From a virus: a stretch of DNA of 53,672 nucleotides. The notes under the pieces were generated by a model that did no database searches, was not told where the DNA came from, and was given only the letters and a program-made list of their open reading frames with translations. The stretch lies in the IMG/VR virus record IMGVR_UViG_3300027734_000094, positions 1 through 53,672 of that record. One strand, written 5' to 3'. Made by a program: the position numbers and the translations under genes. Positions within the stretch are counted from its first letter, which is position 1. Each line of letters begins with the position of its first letter. Shown piece after piece: positions 31,871 to 39,983 of the stretch.

Positions 31871-32263
31871 TTATTTCTCCTTCGGATACGCCTTCCAAGG
31901 CAGCTCCCAATGCGGGCCGTCCTTGAAAGTGCGCCAGTCACCGCCCCACTGGATCGGGACGTTCTCTGCCTTCGCCGCGTCCTTCACGACCGCAGCAAGC
32001 TGATGGTACAACGGCCAGTCCCAACGGACAGTGCCGCCAATCATGGGTGCCAGATCAACCGCGTGGCCAGTCAAGTGGCGGGAGTTCATCGTCTTAGTAG
32101 CACCAGCAGCCATGAGCTGCTTCTGCCGGTCAAGCGTGCGCAACCCCTCCAGCACGGTGAAGTCGAGCGGCGACATGGCCACAGCCTTCTTGACGACGCG
32201 GACTAGATCAGGGTGAACCCCTTCAAGCCGCAACAGCGAACGTTGACCTAACACAATAGCCAT
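31871..32263 (-). CDS. endolysin, M15-type peptidase
   Basis: A 130-residue D-Ala-D-Ala carboxypeptidase/L-Ala-D-Glu peptidase-like endolysin. The zinc motif is SRHLTGHAVD (His63, Asp70), followed by the acid-x-x-His pair DGPH (Asp115, His118) and WEL. This matches the SxHxxGxAxD plus D/E-x-x-H pattern of VanY/T5-type enzymes. It has no signal peptide, so it would need the adjacent holin. The ATG overlaps the upstream stop by one base. Confidence 0.9.
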   Translation of the reverse strand: MAIVLGQRSLLRLEGVHPDLVRVVKKAVAMSPLDFTVLEGLRTLDRQKQLMAAGATKTMNSRHLTGHAVDLAPMIGGTVRWDWPLYHQLAAVVKDAAKAENVPIQWGGDWRTFKDGPHWELPWKAYPKEK

Positions 32264-32628
32264 TACATCAGGTTCCTGAGCTTATAAGTGGTGGTGAGAT
32301 ACACGCCGGTCACGCTATCTACCAGATTGGCGACCGCACGGTTACCCCTGCAAATCTTCTCGTGGTTCTTCTCGATCCACTCCGCGTCCTCGACGAGGAT
32401 CATCAGGATATCCTCAGCCTTGGTCTTGGGGGCAGGGATGGTACCCACCAGTTCAAACGCACCCTGATACGCCTCTACCAGAGTATCGATAGCCTCAATA
32501 ACCTCGTCGTAGAACGCGCCGAGCGCCTGATGCCGCGCATAACCACCAACACCATGAGCACGCCAATGCTCAAAGTGGGCCACGTTACGGGCATAGAAGA
32601 CGCGGGCGATGAGCTCTTCGATCATCAT
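32263..32628 (-). CDS. DUF5856-like helical protein (Dps/ferritin-like fold)
   Basis: A 121-residue, nearly all-helical protein with HFEHWRAHGVGGYARHQALGAFYDEVIEAIDTLVEAYQG, the signature of the phage DUF5856 family; Glu/His residues recall ferritin-like bundles. Its function in virions is unknown. It overlaps both neighbours (4 bp and 1 bp). There is a second ATG one codon downstream. Whether metal is bound is not known. Confidence 0.7.
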   Translation of the reverse strand: MMIEELIARVFYARNVAHFEHWRAHGVGGYARHQALGAFYDEVIEAIDTLVEAYQGAFELVGTIPAPKTKAEDILMILVEDAEWIEKNHEKICRGNRAVANLVDSVTGVYLTTTYKLRNLM

Positions 32629-33098
32629 GCGATCCGGATGATGGCGGTGGTGCTAGTCGGCGCAGGGAAGATGATGGTAAAGTCACCAACCGTAGACGTT
32701 TTATCCGAACCAAAGTCCAGCACGCACACCGTAGGGTTCGTCAGGGTGGTACCTGAGTTAGAGAGTGCCGAAGGCGTGGCATTATAAATCAGCGCCCCGC
32801 GAGCCGTGATCGTCGAAACAGAAAAGGTAAGGTCGGAGAAGTCTGTAAACCCCGTGCCACTCGATTCAGTACCGTTCGAGGTAGTAACCCCGAGACGGGT
32901 GAGCGTGCCACCACCAGCGGTGTAACCCGTGCCAGTGACTTCGTTGGTTGCCGTATAGGCAGTTGTGTTGGCGTTAAGTGTAGCCACCGACGTATACAGC
33001 GCCAGCTTGAAGGTGTCGCCACCAGTAACGCGGAAGTCGTGCACACCGAGCATAAGCTCAGCTTTAAAGCTAGTGCACATGGATTGCGTAAGCGCCAT
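32625..33098 (-). CDS. Ser/Thr-rich structural protein (157 aa)
   Basis: A 157-residue strand-rich protein beginning SMCTSFKAELMLGVHDFRVTGGDTFKLALY, then an internal Gly/Thr stretch (GTGYTAGGGTLTRLG) and a terminal SNSGTTLTNPTVCVLDFG. This arrangement is common in phage head/tail structural proteins, possibly a decoration or tail-shaft type. AAGGAGG precedes the ATG. It carries no catalytic motif. Confidence 0.7.
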   Translation of the reverse strand: MALTQSMCTSFKAELMLGVHDFRVTGGDTFKLALYTSVATLNANTTAYTATNEVTGTGYTAGGGTLTRLGVTTSNGTESSGTGFTDFSDLTFSVSTITARGALIYNATPSALSNSGTTLTNPTVCVLDFGSDKTSTVGDFTIIFPAPTSTTAIIRIA

Positions 33099-33108
33099 TC
33101 TGGCCTCC

Positions 33109-33393
33109 TTATACGTCGAGGATCGGGATCAGCTCTGGGTGCCCCGCCTGCATGAACTTGTTTGTCAGGGTGACGTTATGTGAGCGTACTACCTCGTGCA
33201 TATAATGGATCAGCACATTGCGGATGTTATCCTTGAAAGCTTCGGCCTGCTCGCGGATCGCCGGGTGCGCGCTGCTTCCGACATAGATGATTTTGTCGAG
33301 GGCGCGTTCAGCGATCTCTTCGGGCGTGGAACCACGACCACTAGTGGCCATGACCATAACGTCCCCAATGCTACCTGTTGCCGGATCAAACAT
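33109..33393 (-). CDS. hypothetical structural-cluster protein (94 aa)
   Basis: A 94-residue helical protein (EEIAERALDKIIYVG, HPAIREQAEAFKDNIRNVLIHYMHEVVRSH). Such small helical proteins recur next to connector genes in related phages without a known function. The start ATG has GAGGTGAT upstream, 1 bp after the adaptor gene. Confidence 0.65.
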   Translation of the reverse strand: MFDPATGSIGDVMVMATSGRGSTPEEIAERALDKIIYVGSSAHPAIREQAEAFKDNIRNVLIHYMHEVVRSHNVTLTNKFMQAGHPELIPILDV

Positions 33394-33394
33394 A

Positions 33395-34054
33395 TCACCT
33401 CACCGGATAGCGGACTTGGCCGCTACGATACACATCCTGACGGTTCTTGCCTTCACCAAACTGTTTCAGCATAGCTAGCGCATCATCGTACCGCTTCTGG
33501 TACTCGGCCATGACATCGTTCTCACCCTTCATGAAGGTATATGCCTCAAGTAGGGAGCCGTAGAGCAACACGCTATCAAAGTTATCACCGAGCCACGACG
33601 TCCCTGCGGTCACAATGGACGGAGGATAATAGAAGTAGTGTAGCTCTATAGCGTAGTTCGCGTCGGGGGTCGGACCTAGGATAAACGAGTTCTCGTCAAA
33701 ATAGGCATAGCAGTAGGGGAGCCCTCTGTCGTTCGGGTTCGGATAGGCCTGCCGGATGAAGTTGACATCCTTATTGAGTAGATACTCATAGTTCCCGCTG
33801 CCATCTATGACGGCGATAGAGAAGGTAGAGAGCCAGTCAGTGGGGACAGAAAGGTACTTGTTCGATGCCGTGCAGTTGCCGGTTACGTTCTTACGTAGGT
33901 CCAGCAGCTGGACTGAATTAAATATACGCTGCTCGGCTTCCTTGATGAAGGTATCAATCTGCTCAGCAGACGTCAAACCCCCGATACCAGCGGTATTGGG
34001 GAACTGGTTTTCCGTATAGGACCTAATTGACGCTGCGAGCTTGGTGTAGTTCAT
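33395..34054 (-). CDS. head-tail adaptor (tail tubular A-like)
   Basis: A 219-residue protein of the adaptor type: N-terminal helices with IDTFIKEAEQRIFNSVQLLDLRKN, a central strand region (LSVPTDWLSTFSIAV, YCYAYFDENSFILGP, ELHYFYYPP) and a C-terminal helix (LLEAYTFMKGENDVMAEYQKRYDDALAML). This matches T7 gp11/P22 gp4-type connectors that join the portal to the tail nozzle. The start overlaps the preceding stop by one base. Confidence 0.8.
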   Translation of the reverse strand: MNYTKLAASIRSYTENQFPNTAGIGGLTSAEQIDTFIKEAEQRIFNSVQLLDLRKNVTGNCTASNKYLSVPTDWLSTFSIAVIDGSGNYEYLLNKDVNFIRQAYPNPNDRGLPYCYAYFDENSFILGPTPDANYAIELHYFYYPPSIVTAGTSWLGDNFDSVLLYGSLLEAYTFMKGENDVMAEYQKRYDDALAMLKQFGEGKNRQDVYRSGQVRYPVR

Positions 34055-34221
34055 CAGCCCATCTTCTTGCTGTGCCCGGTACCCTTGGTAGCCGCACCCG
34101 TGCCGCGCATCTTCTGCGTCTGGGTGTTAGCAACCGTGTTGGGGTAGCCGTTGTTGCCCATCGGGCCCGAGTACGACTTAGGCTGGCCATACTTGCCAAT
34201 GTCCTTGGTGTGCTCAGCCAT
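34054..34221 (-). CDS. small Gly/Lys-rich protein (55 aa)
   Basis: The start is ATG 34221, preceded by AAGG. The 55 residues (MAEHTKDIGKYGQPKSYSG, then KMRGTGAATKGTGHSKKMG) are disordered, basic and Gly-rich. It belongs to the class of tiny basic proteins abundant in this phage and overlaps both neighbours. Its role is unknown; packaging with the DNA is conceivable. Confidence 0.6.
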   Translation of the reverse strand: MAEHTKDIGKYGQPKSYSGPMGNNGYPNTVANTQTQKMRGTGAATKGTGHSKKMG

Positions 34222-34339
34222 TCTTATTGACCTTCCCCATATCCTTCGAAGGCTTCTTGCCCGACTTCTGGTTGGCAATCTTGGCGAGATTGCGCCCCAT
34301 CTTCTTCATCTGCGAGTTGGTCTTACCACCTTTGGCCAT
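34214..34339 (-). CDS. tiny Lys-rich protein (41 aa)
   Basis: A 41-residue gene with an excellent ribosome binding site (AGGAG, 6 nt before the ATG). It opens MAKGGKTNSQMKKMGRNLAK and ends with SGKKPSKDMGKVNKNG, with about a third basic residues. The MAKGG opening echoes the conserved MAKGGS tag inside other proteins of this cluster. It overlaps the next gene by 8 bp. It may bind nucleic acid inside the capsid; that is a guess from composition. Confidence 0.55.
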   Translation of the reverse strand: MAKGGKTNSQMKKMGRNLAKIANQKSGKKPSKDMGKVNKNG

Positions 34340-34409
34340 GTCTCACTCCTAGTATGCTTGGTTAGAAATATACCATACGTCCCCGAGCCTGCCTAGGCTC
34401 TGATGTAGC

Positions 34410-34472
34410 CTAAGGCAGTACAGAAATATTGCCCCCTATACCCGAACCGCCGACCCAGTAGCGAAATGCCAT
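34410..34472 (-). pseudogene. 20-codon remnant of a fibre-type gene start
   Basis: On the minus strand, just past the tailspike stop, AGGAG (34482-34486) precedes an ATG encoding MAFRYWVGGSGIGGNISVLP, then a stop. MAxRYWVGG is the usual opening of strand-repeat phage fibres of the kind that precede Gly-Gly-Ala-rich modules such as the one at 28599-30926. Only the opening survives, which suggests a fibre gene was cut off or replaced here. It may also simply be a short peptide. The rest of 34340-34497 shows no gene or clear terminator. Confidence 0.35.
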
Positions 34473-34497
34473 TAGCTGGTGCTCCTACTTGAGGGGG

Positions 34498-36891
34498 TCA
34501 CGCCATGAAGCCTTGAAAGATGTAGGTTGAACCTGCAACCGGCGTACCGATCCACGTAAACGAACACCCGCTCAGATAAGGCACACTGGCACCCGAGCTT
34601 TCCGAGATCACCTGCGCGTAAGCTCCGGGAGTTCCGGTGTTGCAAAAGCATTGCTGGACGAACGGAAACACCGCTGTTGGGTAGGCTATATCGGTGCCCG
34701 CGACTGTGGGGAAAGTGATACGGCACTGTGGATTGGCTGCGGGACCAGTTCCAGCAACGATTGTGATGCGCCAACGCCCCGCGAAGGAGTTGGCATAGGG
34801 CGTAATGACCGCGCCCGCCCCCCAATTCACGAGACGAAAATCGCCTGCTATACCAGACCCGTCAATGGTGCCGCCAACAAGAGCCGTCCCTCCACGCTGG
34901 ATAAGCTTTTGTGGCCGGAAAACGCCGTCGAGATACAGATTACCTGCAGCGCCTCGGTACAAGGCCACATCCAGCGAAGCGGTGCCGTCGCCCCAACTCT
35001 GCCGTCCAGATGCCAAGCGCTGATAAAGCGCAAAAGCCGAGCGCGCACCCGTCCCTTCATCCACCGTGCCCGTGCGCTCAATCGGATCGGTCGAAGACGG
35101 CATATATGTATCGTTCAGTTCGCGCGTGAACGAATAGAAGCGGTATTCCTTGGCAACTGTGGTCGAACGAACCTGATCGTCCACAAGGAAGTCGGACACA
35201 GACAGGCTGGAACCCATGCGGCAGTTCGCCAGCGAGTAAAACGATACTTTTGTGCCGGTCAAAAGCAGGATGGCATTCGTAACAGGAGTGCCGCCGCCGA
35301 GCGGGTTGCTCGGGATCGTGTTGACGTTTTCAACCGCCACAGTCACGCGCTCCATCATGTGAAGCTGTACCGTATTAGGCGAATAGGCCGTCGTGCTGGA
35401 GGCCGAGCTATCAATCTCATGCTTCAAGTCGCGGAAAACAATATCCTCCGCCGCCATGTTCTGCGCCGCCGCCACGCGCAGCGAGCCGTCGAGCATGATC
35501 AGCGCAGGCTGATAGGTTAGCGCAGCGCCCGCCGCGTCAACCGTCTGCGACACGCCGCCGATGAAGTCGCCCTGAATATCATCAAAGACGAGGCTATGCG
35601 TTCCGCGATTGGCGTTATAGTCGAAGTGGATCACCGACCCGCCAAGATACCGCCCCCACAGCCTGCGGAACCGCCCCGGCAGCGGAATGACGTTGCCGTA
35701 GATCGCATCTTGCGCGAAGTTGTGAAACTCGCACTCTTCAAAATAACAGTTCTGGATGGCATAGACACCATCGAAGGCAATTGCGCGCCCGGTGGTATTG
35801 GTAACATCGCCCGGCCCGGTCCAGTTGCCGCGAAAGCAGACCCGCGAAATGCTGGTATCAGTCAGGCTGTCGCCCGTGTAGATTGAGCCCGATGCAACGG
35901 TCTGCGACTTGTTGACGGTATAGGTGCCCACGCCGCCCGTGCCGGTGTCGGCGCTCGGGATCGTCGTTACCGTAGTGATGGCGACGTTCTGCGCCGCGCC
36001 GCCAATGGTGTACGTCCCGATACCGCCTGTACCTGACCCGAAACCGGTGATTGTTGCGGTCGTGAACGCGCCCGTAATCTGGTCGCCCACCTTGATCTGA
36101 CCGGCAGGTCGTCCAAGGGCCGTGACTTCAAAGATGTTCCCCGCCCCGCCAAAACCGTCGCTGATCTTCCCCGTCACCACCGCCCGGCGCGAAATGATCT
36201 GCGTTCCGAAGGTGATAGTGTTGGCTGCGTTCTGGAGACCATTGCCCACGCGGATTATGCCGTCGGGCACCACTGCCGTAACGGTCAGCGTGGTGCCGCT
36301 GATCGATCCGGTGAACTGCGCCGTGCGGGTTGAGTTGGCGTTGAAAAGGATCATGTTGCCGTTGTAGCCAGCCTTGGCAACAAGGGTCGTCTGCGAGCCG
36401 CGATTGAGCCAGCCATTGGTCGGCGGGCCGCTGTTGCTGGTCCCCGCGCCGCGCCCGCGCAAGTTGACGTACTGGTAGCCCTGAATATCGGCATCAATCA
36501 CATAGGTGCCGAAGCCGAGATCGATGTCAGGGTGAATGCCGCCGTTGCTGTTAAAGGCTATCAAGTAGGCGAGCTGGATTGCGCAACGGTCCACCGAATT
36601 GGTCAGGCTGGTAGCGAACGGATAGACCGCCTGCGCCGCAGCAAGCGTGCCGTAAAACTCCGAAAGCGGGTGCAGCGTGCCGTCGCCTACTGCGCCGAGG
36701 TTCTTGACGTTGATCGTGTTTGCAGCAAACTTAGAGAGGGTGCTAGGAACGGTGTAGCCGTTCATACCAGCGGCATATCCGATCAAAGCCGCCCCCTCGC
36801 CCGCAGCAGTCGAGGCAAAAGCGGCAAAATTTTCATTCATATCAGCGGCATAGATAACCTCACCACTGACGAAGGTATTAGGAATGGGCAT
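34498..36891 (-). CDS. tailspike with predicted right-handed beta-helix
   Basis: About 797 residues. ATG 36891 is chosen because GGAG lies 7 nt upstream; an in-frame TTG is too close to it. The first 65 residues (MPIPNTFVSGEVIYAADMNENFAAF) are a typical virion-attachment opening. Then VKNLGAVGDGTLHPLSEFYGTLAAAQAVYP is the classic start of pectate-lyase-like phage spikes. Repeated Gly/Asn/Thr strands follow (SGTTLTVTAV, GGIGTYTIGG, GGVGTYTVNK). Catalytic residues cannot be assigned by eye. It would bind or degrade a surface polysaccharide. Codon use looks more GC-rich than its neighbours, which hints at exchange. Confidence 0.82.
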   Translation of the reverse strand: MPIPNTFVSGEVIYAADMNENFAAFASTAAGEGAALIGYAAGMNGYTVPSTLSKFAANTINVKNLGAVGDGTLHPLSEFYGTLAAAQAVYPFATSLTNSVDRCAIQLAYLIAFNSNGGIHPDIDLGFGTYVIDADIQGYQYVNLRGRGAGTSNSGPPTNGWLNRGSQTTLVAKAGYNGNMILFNANSTRTAQFTGSISGTTLTVTAVVPDGIIRVGNGLQNAANTITFGTQIISRRAVVTGKISDGFGGAGNIFEVTALGRPAGQIKVGDQITGAFTTATITGFGSGTGGIGTYTIGGAAQNVAITTVTTIPSADTGTGGVGTYTVNKSQTVASGSIYTGDSLTDTSISRVCFRGNWTGPGDVTNTTGRAIAFDGVYAIQNCYFEECEFHNFAQDAIYGNVIPLPGRFRRLWGRYLGGSVIHFDYNANRGTHSLVFDDIQGDFIGGVSQTVDAAGAALTYQPALIMLDGSLRVAAAQNMAAEDIVFRDLKHEIDSSASSTTAYSPNTVQLHMMERVTVAVENVNTIPSNPLGGGTPVTNAILLLTGTKVSFYSLANCRMGSSLSVSDFLVDDQVRSTTVAKEYRFYSFTRELNDTYMPSSTDPIERTGTVDEGTGARSAFALYQRLASGRQSWGDGTASLDVALYRGAAGNLYLDGVFRPQKLIQRGGTALVGGTIDGSGIAGDFRLVNWGAGAVITPYANSFAGRWRITIVAGTGPAANPQCRITFPTVAGTDIAYPTAVFPFVQQCFCNTGTPGAYAQVISESSGASVPYLSGCSFTWIGTPVAGSTYIFQGFMA

Positions 36892-36931
36892 ACTCAAACT
36901 CCAGAGACCGTAAGTCTATATATGTTAATTG

Positions 36932-37423
36932 TTAACCATATAGGCATCTATCCCAGCGGCTTTCATCATATATACCTACAGTATAACTTCCCGCGTCTAC
37001 GACTACCGAGCCGATACCACCCTGCATTTGTAGCACATCTACAAGCCCAGACAACTGGAGTGGGTTATTGAGGCCCACGGGGTTCCAGCCCCACTGGATC
37101 ACACGGCTACCGCCCGATGGGCCACCAAAAGCAAGCGAGTTAATATCAGGTACTTCGCCGTGCGTCTCTTCCTTAAGGCCGGTAAGGCCCGCCTGCCAGT
37201 ACGTGGTATCCGGGCGCGGGTTACGCAGTGCCTGAGGATCATCTACCGGATACATACCAAGCTGCAGCTGTGGCTGATCAGGTTCCCAGCACGTGGGGCA
37301 CACGAGAATATTGACGTTCTTCGTCTTGATGACGAGTTGCTTAAGCTCCTTGAGCTTATAGCGGAATCCGCAGCGGTCGCACTGCGAGATAGCCCGCTTA
37401 CCAGAGGCAAACCGGTTAGGCAC
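36932..37423 (-). CDS. zinc-ribbon structural-cluster protein (163 aa)
   Basis: A 163-residue protein with CDRCGFRY (CxxC, residues about 15-18) and LVCPTCWEPDQ (CxxC, about 42-45), a probable zinc ribbon. The rest is Pro/Gly-rich with a conserved-looking VIQWGWNPVGL, and ends with DAGSYTVGIYDESRWDRC. The start is GTG 37423 with AGGTGA upstream. Similar zinc proteins sit beside connectors in other podoviruses; function unknown. Confidence 0.7.
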   Translation of the reverse strand: MPNRFASGKRAISQCDRCGFRYKLKELKQLVIKTKNVNILVCPTCWEPDQPQLQLGMYPVDDPQALRNPRPDTTYWQAGLTGLKEETHGEVPDINSLAFGGPSGGSRVIQWGWNPVGLNNPLQLSGLVDVLQMQGGIGSVVVDAGSYTVGIYDESRWDRCLYG

Positions 37424-37426
37424 AGA

Positions 37427-38134
37427 TCACCTAAAATACTGGCGCGGTGCAATCCGCAGCGCAGCCTTTTCACGGTCCTCGTTTGCCGCCTGATCCCAAG
37501 CCTCGTCATACATAGCCTTAAGCATCTCTACGCGCGGGAGAGCGTCAGGTAGCTTCATGGAGAGGTGGTAAGCCAGACCGGCCACCATGCACGGCAAAAA
37601 GCGGAACGGGATATCCTGTGTAGCCACGCCGGTACCGGTATCTTGGATACGGCGAAGCCGCCAGTATACGAACGTATAGTAGTTGGACTGCTCCGGCGCG
37701 GGCCACACGTTGATCTGGGGGTTCTTAACCCCCGTAGGAGTGGTCGCACCTGACTGGCGGTTAATCCACACCTGAATAGGACGCCCCTGCGCGTTCTTAT
37801 TCGGGATCGTGGCGTAGGTATCGACGCTAATGCGGTTGATATTGATATCGGTCTGCCCCTGCCCGCTCTGGGTACGGATGACGTGCTCTATGAGGTCGAT
37901 TGTATCGACGGGCAGGTCGTATGTGATCTGACCTTGCACCATGGCAATGCTGCCCTGCTCAACCGTCCAGAGGTTAATACCCCGGTTAGCCCACTCAATC
38001 GTGAGTAGATTGAGACTCCGGCGAGCGGTACGAAAGTCGTAACCAGTCCTAAGCTCGGCACCGCAGCGCTCGAACGCCTCCTCAACCAGCTCGTTGAGAT
38101 TCAGATTGAACGAGGCAGTACCAGTCGTGGTCAT
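37427..38134 (-). CDS. head-tail connector protein (235 aa)
   Basis: A 235-residue protein: NLNELVEEAFERCG, FRTARRSLNLLTIEWANRGINLW, EQGSIAMVQGQITYDLP, and C-terminal helices with FRFLPCMVAGLAYHLSMKLPDALPRVEMLKAMYDEAWDQAANEDRE. This is the usual order in portal-bound adaptors of podoviruses (P22 gp4-type), a helical bundle with a strand core. It ends 3 bp before the zinc-ribbon gene and overlaps the gene before it by 4 bp. Confidence 0.8.
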   Translation of the reverse strand: MTTTGTASFNLNLNELVEEAFERCGAELRTGYDFRTARRSLNLLTIEWANRGINLWTVEQGSIAMVQGQITYDLPVDTIDLIEHVIRTQSGQGQTDININRISVDTYATIPNKNAQGRPIQVWINRQSGATTPTGVKNPQINVWPAPEQSNYYTFVYWRLRRIQDTGTGVATQDIPFRFLPCMVAGLAYHLSMKLPDALPRVEMLKAMYDEAWDQAANEDREKAALRIAPRQYFR

Positions 38135-38529
38135 CTATAACTCGCTGTCTTCTTGGCTATTGTCTTGGGCTGCTTGACGAACTGCTTGCCCGCCTTGGTG
38201 CCCTCACGCTTAGCCTTGGTTGTAGCAGCATATTCGGAAGATGTCAGCGCCTGCCGTGCCTTCTTAGGGAGGTAGCGCTCGCCGGTAGCCTTGGCACCCT
38301 GCGTGGACGGCTTGCCCGACTTGGTGCCCCAGTCCTCCTTGATCCATTTGGACAGGGATTTCTGCGCTTCCGTCTTGGGGCCAGAGTAACCTCCACCAGA
38401 CTTCTTGTACCGCTGGGTCGCAAGTTCAGCCTTGCGAGCGGACCACTGACCCGGCTTTCCACCCTTATCGCTAGCCTTCACACTAGCGACAACACGCTTC
38501 CATTTGCCTTCGTCAGTATGCCCGGCCAC
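38131..38529 (-). CDS. DUF5872-like basic protein (132 aa)
   Basis: A 132-residue basic protein with KGGKPGQWSARKAELATQRYKKSGGGYSG and SLSKWIKEDWGTKSGKPS, which matches the phage/nucleocytoplasmic-virus domain DUF5872. It ends with many Lys/Thr (KQFVKQPKTIAKKTASYR). The start is GTG 38529, with GGGAAG just upstream in the previous gene. It probably binds DNA or a virion component; the family's chemistry is unknown. Confidence 0.75.
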   Translation of the reverse strand: MAGHTDEGKWKRVVASVKASDKGGKPGQWSARKAELATQRYKKSGGGYSGPKTEAQKSLSKWIKEDWGTKSGKPSTQGAKATGERYLPKKARQALTSSEYAATTKAKREGTKAGKQFVKQPKTIAKKTASYR

Positions 38530-38778
38530 TTACTTCCCTTTCTTGAACCCCTTCAGCACCTGCGCGAAGCGGGCACGCTGACCGAGCTTACCGGGAGCCT
38601 TCGCAGCTTTGGCCAGAGCCTTACTCGGAATCTTCTTACCTTCCGGCACGCCCATCTGCTTGTGCAGCGCACCGGGCTTCTTGATGGCCTTGGAGATATC
38701 CAGCTTGCCGCCCTTGGCCATGGCCTTGTTGGGCACCTTGGACTTCTTCATGTCACCCATGCCGCGAGACGCGCGCAT
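38530..38778 (-). CDS. small Lys/Ala-rich protein (82 aa)
   Basis: ATG 38778 shares a base with the upstream stop (TGATG); a GTG six bases earlier is possible. The product is extremely basic, with KSKVPNKAMAKGGKLDISKAIKKPG, then KKIPSKALAKAAKAPGKLGQRAR and FKKGK. It contains the MAKGG element shared by its neighbours. It fits a DNA-condensing or packaged protein. No other feature is seen. Confidence 0.65.
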   Translation of the reverse strand: MRASRGMGDMKKSKVPNKAMAKGGKLDISKAIKKPGALHKQMGVPEGKKIPSKALAKAAKAPGKLGQRARFAQVLKGFKKGK

Positions 38779-39062
38779 CAGCACATACCCCCGCGCTTCA
38801 TGGCAACCTGCTTGCCCTTGGTCTTACCCTTCTTAGCAATACCATCGGCGCGGGATGACACAGAGCCACCAGCAGCGTAGCCCATCTTACCCATAGCGCC
38901 GAGCTTAGGCTTGGGTGCCGGAGCCGCCTTCTTCGGCGTGGGTTCGTAAGGCGTACGGTTACCGCGAGCCACGATAGCCTTATCGCTACCAAGGGTAGCG
39001 CGGTAGGTGTCGATAGGCTTGCGCTTCGACTCCATGAGCGGCTTGGTCTTCTTGTCTACCAT
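38778..39062 (-). CDS. basic protein with diverged tag (94 aa)
   Basis: A 94-residue basic protein with an internal Pro/Lys stretch (PTPKKAAPAPKPKLGAMG), then YAAGGSVSSRADGIAKKGKTKGK, a diverged form of the RADGCATKGKTKGRF tag found on three neighbours, followed by QVAMKRGGMC. It has AAAGGA upstream of the ATG. Unknown function. Confidence 0.65.
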   Translation of the reverse strand: MVDKKTKPLMESKRKPIDTYRATLGSDKAIVARGNRTPYEPTPKKAAPAPKPKLGAMGKMGYAAGGSVSSRADGIAKKGKTKGKQVAMKRGGMC

Positions 39063-39074
39063 CTTGTGTTCCTT

Positions 39075-39809
39075 TCAGCGTGCTTTGGTCTTGCCACGGA
39101 TGGCGCAACCGTCGATGGAGCCACCCTTGGCGAGCTTCTTGGTGGTAAACGCATCAGGGTTATTACGCCATGCAGGCACACCCGCCATATCTTTAGCTTC
39201 CTTATCCTTCTTGGCTGCTGCCTCTGCGGCAACATTACGGCGTTGGCGTAGGCCCTCCAGCGCACCCCTCCTGACCGCCTTAATAGGGGTAGGGGCGGCC
39301 CTCTCTTCCACATAAGAAGAAACGTCCTTCATCCCCGGAGTACGCTTCAAGAAAGAAGGGGCACCCACGCTACCAAACGGGCCAGCATCTTGAGGGGGGT
39401 TCCCACGCACGACAGGAGGGGCACCCTTGGGGGTAGGGGGCGTTCTACGCTCGGCGGGGGCCTTAGCAGCAGGCGCATCGCGCTTGACAGTGGGCTTAGG
39501 AGTAGAACCCGCCATACGGGCTACCTTCTTCTCTCCGCGCCATGTGAAGGTCTCTTTATTCGGATCACGGCCAGCCTTGATCGCTGCCGCACGAGCAGCC
39601 TTGAAGGCGGAACCGAAGCTGCCTGCGTCAGACATACCTTGCTTCGTCTTTGCGCCGATCTTGGAGACGGCTTCGTCCAGACCCTTGTCCAGACGCTTCG
39701 TCGAGTACGCGTGAGGCGAGGCCGAAGAGGGCTTATCGATAGCCATCTGGACACCAGATATACGCGAACCGTACTTCTGCAGGTCTTTATCCTTGAGCTT
39801 ACGTGCCAT
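39075..39809 (-). CDS. Ala/Lys-rich protein with diverged tag (244 aa)
   Basis: The start is ATG 39809, which shares one base with the upstream stop; longer readings would be out of register with the small membrane-protein gene. The protein opens ARKLKDKDLQKYGSRISGVQM, has a basic middle (APAAKAPAERRTPPTPKGAPP) and ends LAKGGSIDGCAIRGKTKAR, a shortened version of the shared C-terminal tag. It is mostly disordered. No catalytic motif is seen. It may be packaged with the genome. Confidence 0.7.
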   Translation of the reverse strand: MARKLKDKDLQKYGSRISGVQMAIDKPSSASPHAYSTKRLDKGLDEAVSKIGAKTKQGMSDAGSFGSAFKAARAAAIKAGRDPNKETFTWRGEKKVARMAGSTPKPTVKRDAPAAKAPAERRTPPTPKGAPPVVRGNPPQDAGPFGSVGAPSFLKRTPGMKDVSSYVEERAAPTPIKAVRRGALEGLRQRRNVAAEAAAKKDKEAKDMAGVPAWRNNPDAFTTKKLAKGGSIDGCAIRGKTKAR

Positions 39810-39982
39810 CACTTCTTCCCCATCCAACGCTGCACAGTCTCCGTCTCGTAGATACGGATAGCCGTCCACACAATCGTGAAGATCGCTGCCACTGCCGGAA
39901 GCACGCTGATCATAGTCCCCAGCACAGTTGCAAACGATAACACGTCTATAGCATATTTTGTGGCTTCATCATGGTCAGTCAT
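39809..39982 (-). CDS. small membrane protein, possible second holin (57 aa)
   Basis: A 57-residue gene; the start ATG 39982 lies 1 bp after the next gene upstream. MTDHDEATKY is followed by a strongly hydrophobic run, SFATVLGTMISVLPAVAAIFTIVWTAIRI, enough for one or two membrane helices, then YETETVQRWMGKK. The closing IVWTxIRIYETxTVQ is seen on small phage membrane proteins often called holins. It lies far from the lysis cassette at 31.7 kb, so it may instead be a pinholin-like or spanin-like partner or a virion membrane protein. Confidence 0.65.
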   Translation of the reverse strand: MTDHDEATKYAIDVLSFATVLGTMISVLPAVAAIFTIVWTAIRIYETETVQRWMGKK

Positions 39983-39983
39983 G

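Noticed and set aside
26715-36897. Diversity-generating retroelement acting on the fibre genes
   Set aside because: No reverse transcriptase motif (YxDD), no variable-template repeat pair and no C-type lectin ending were found.
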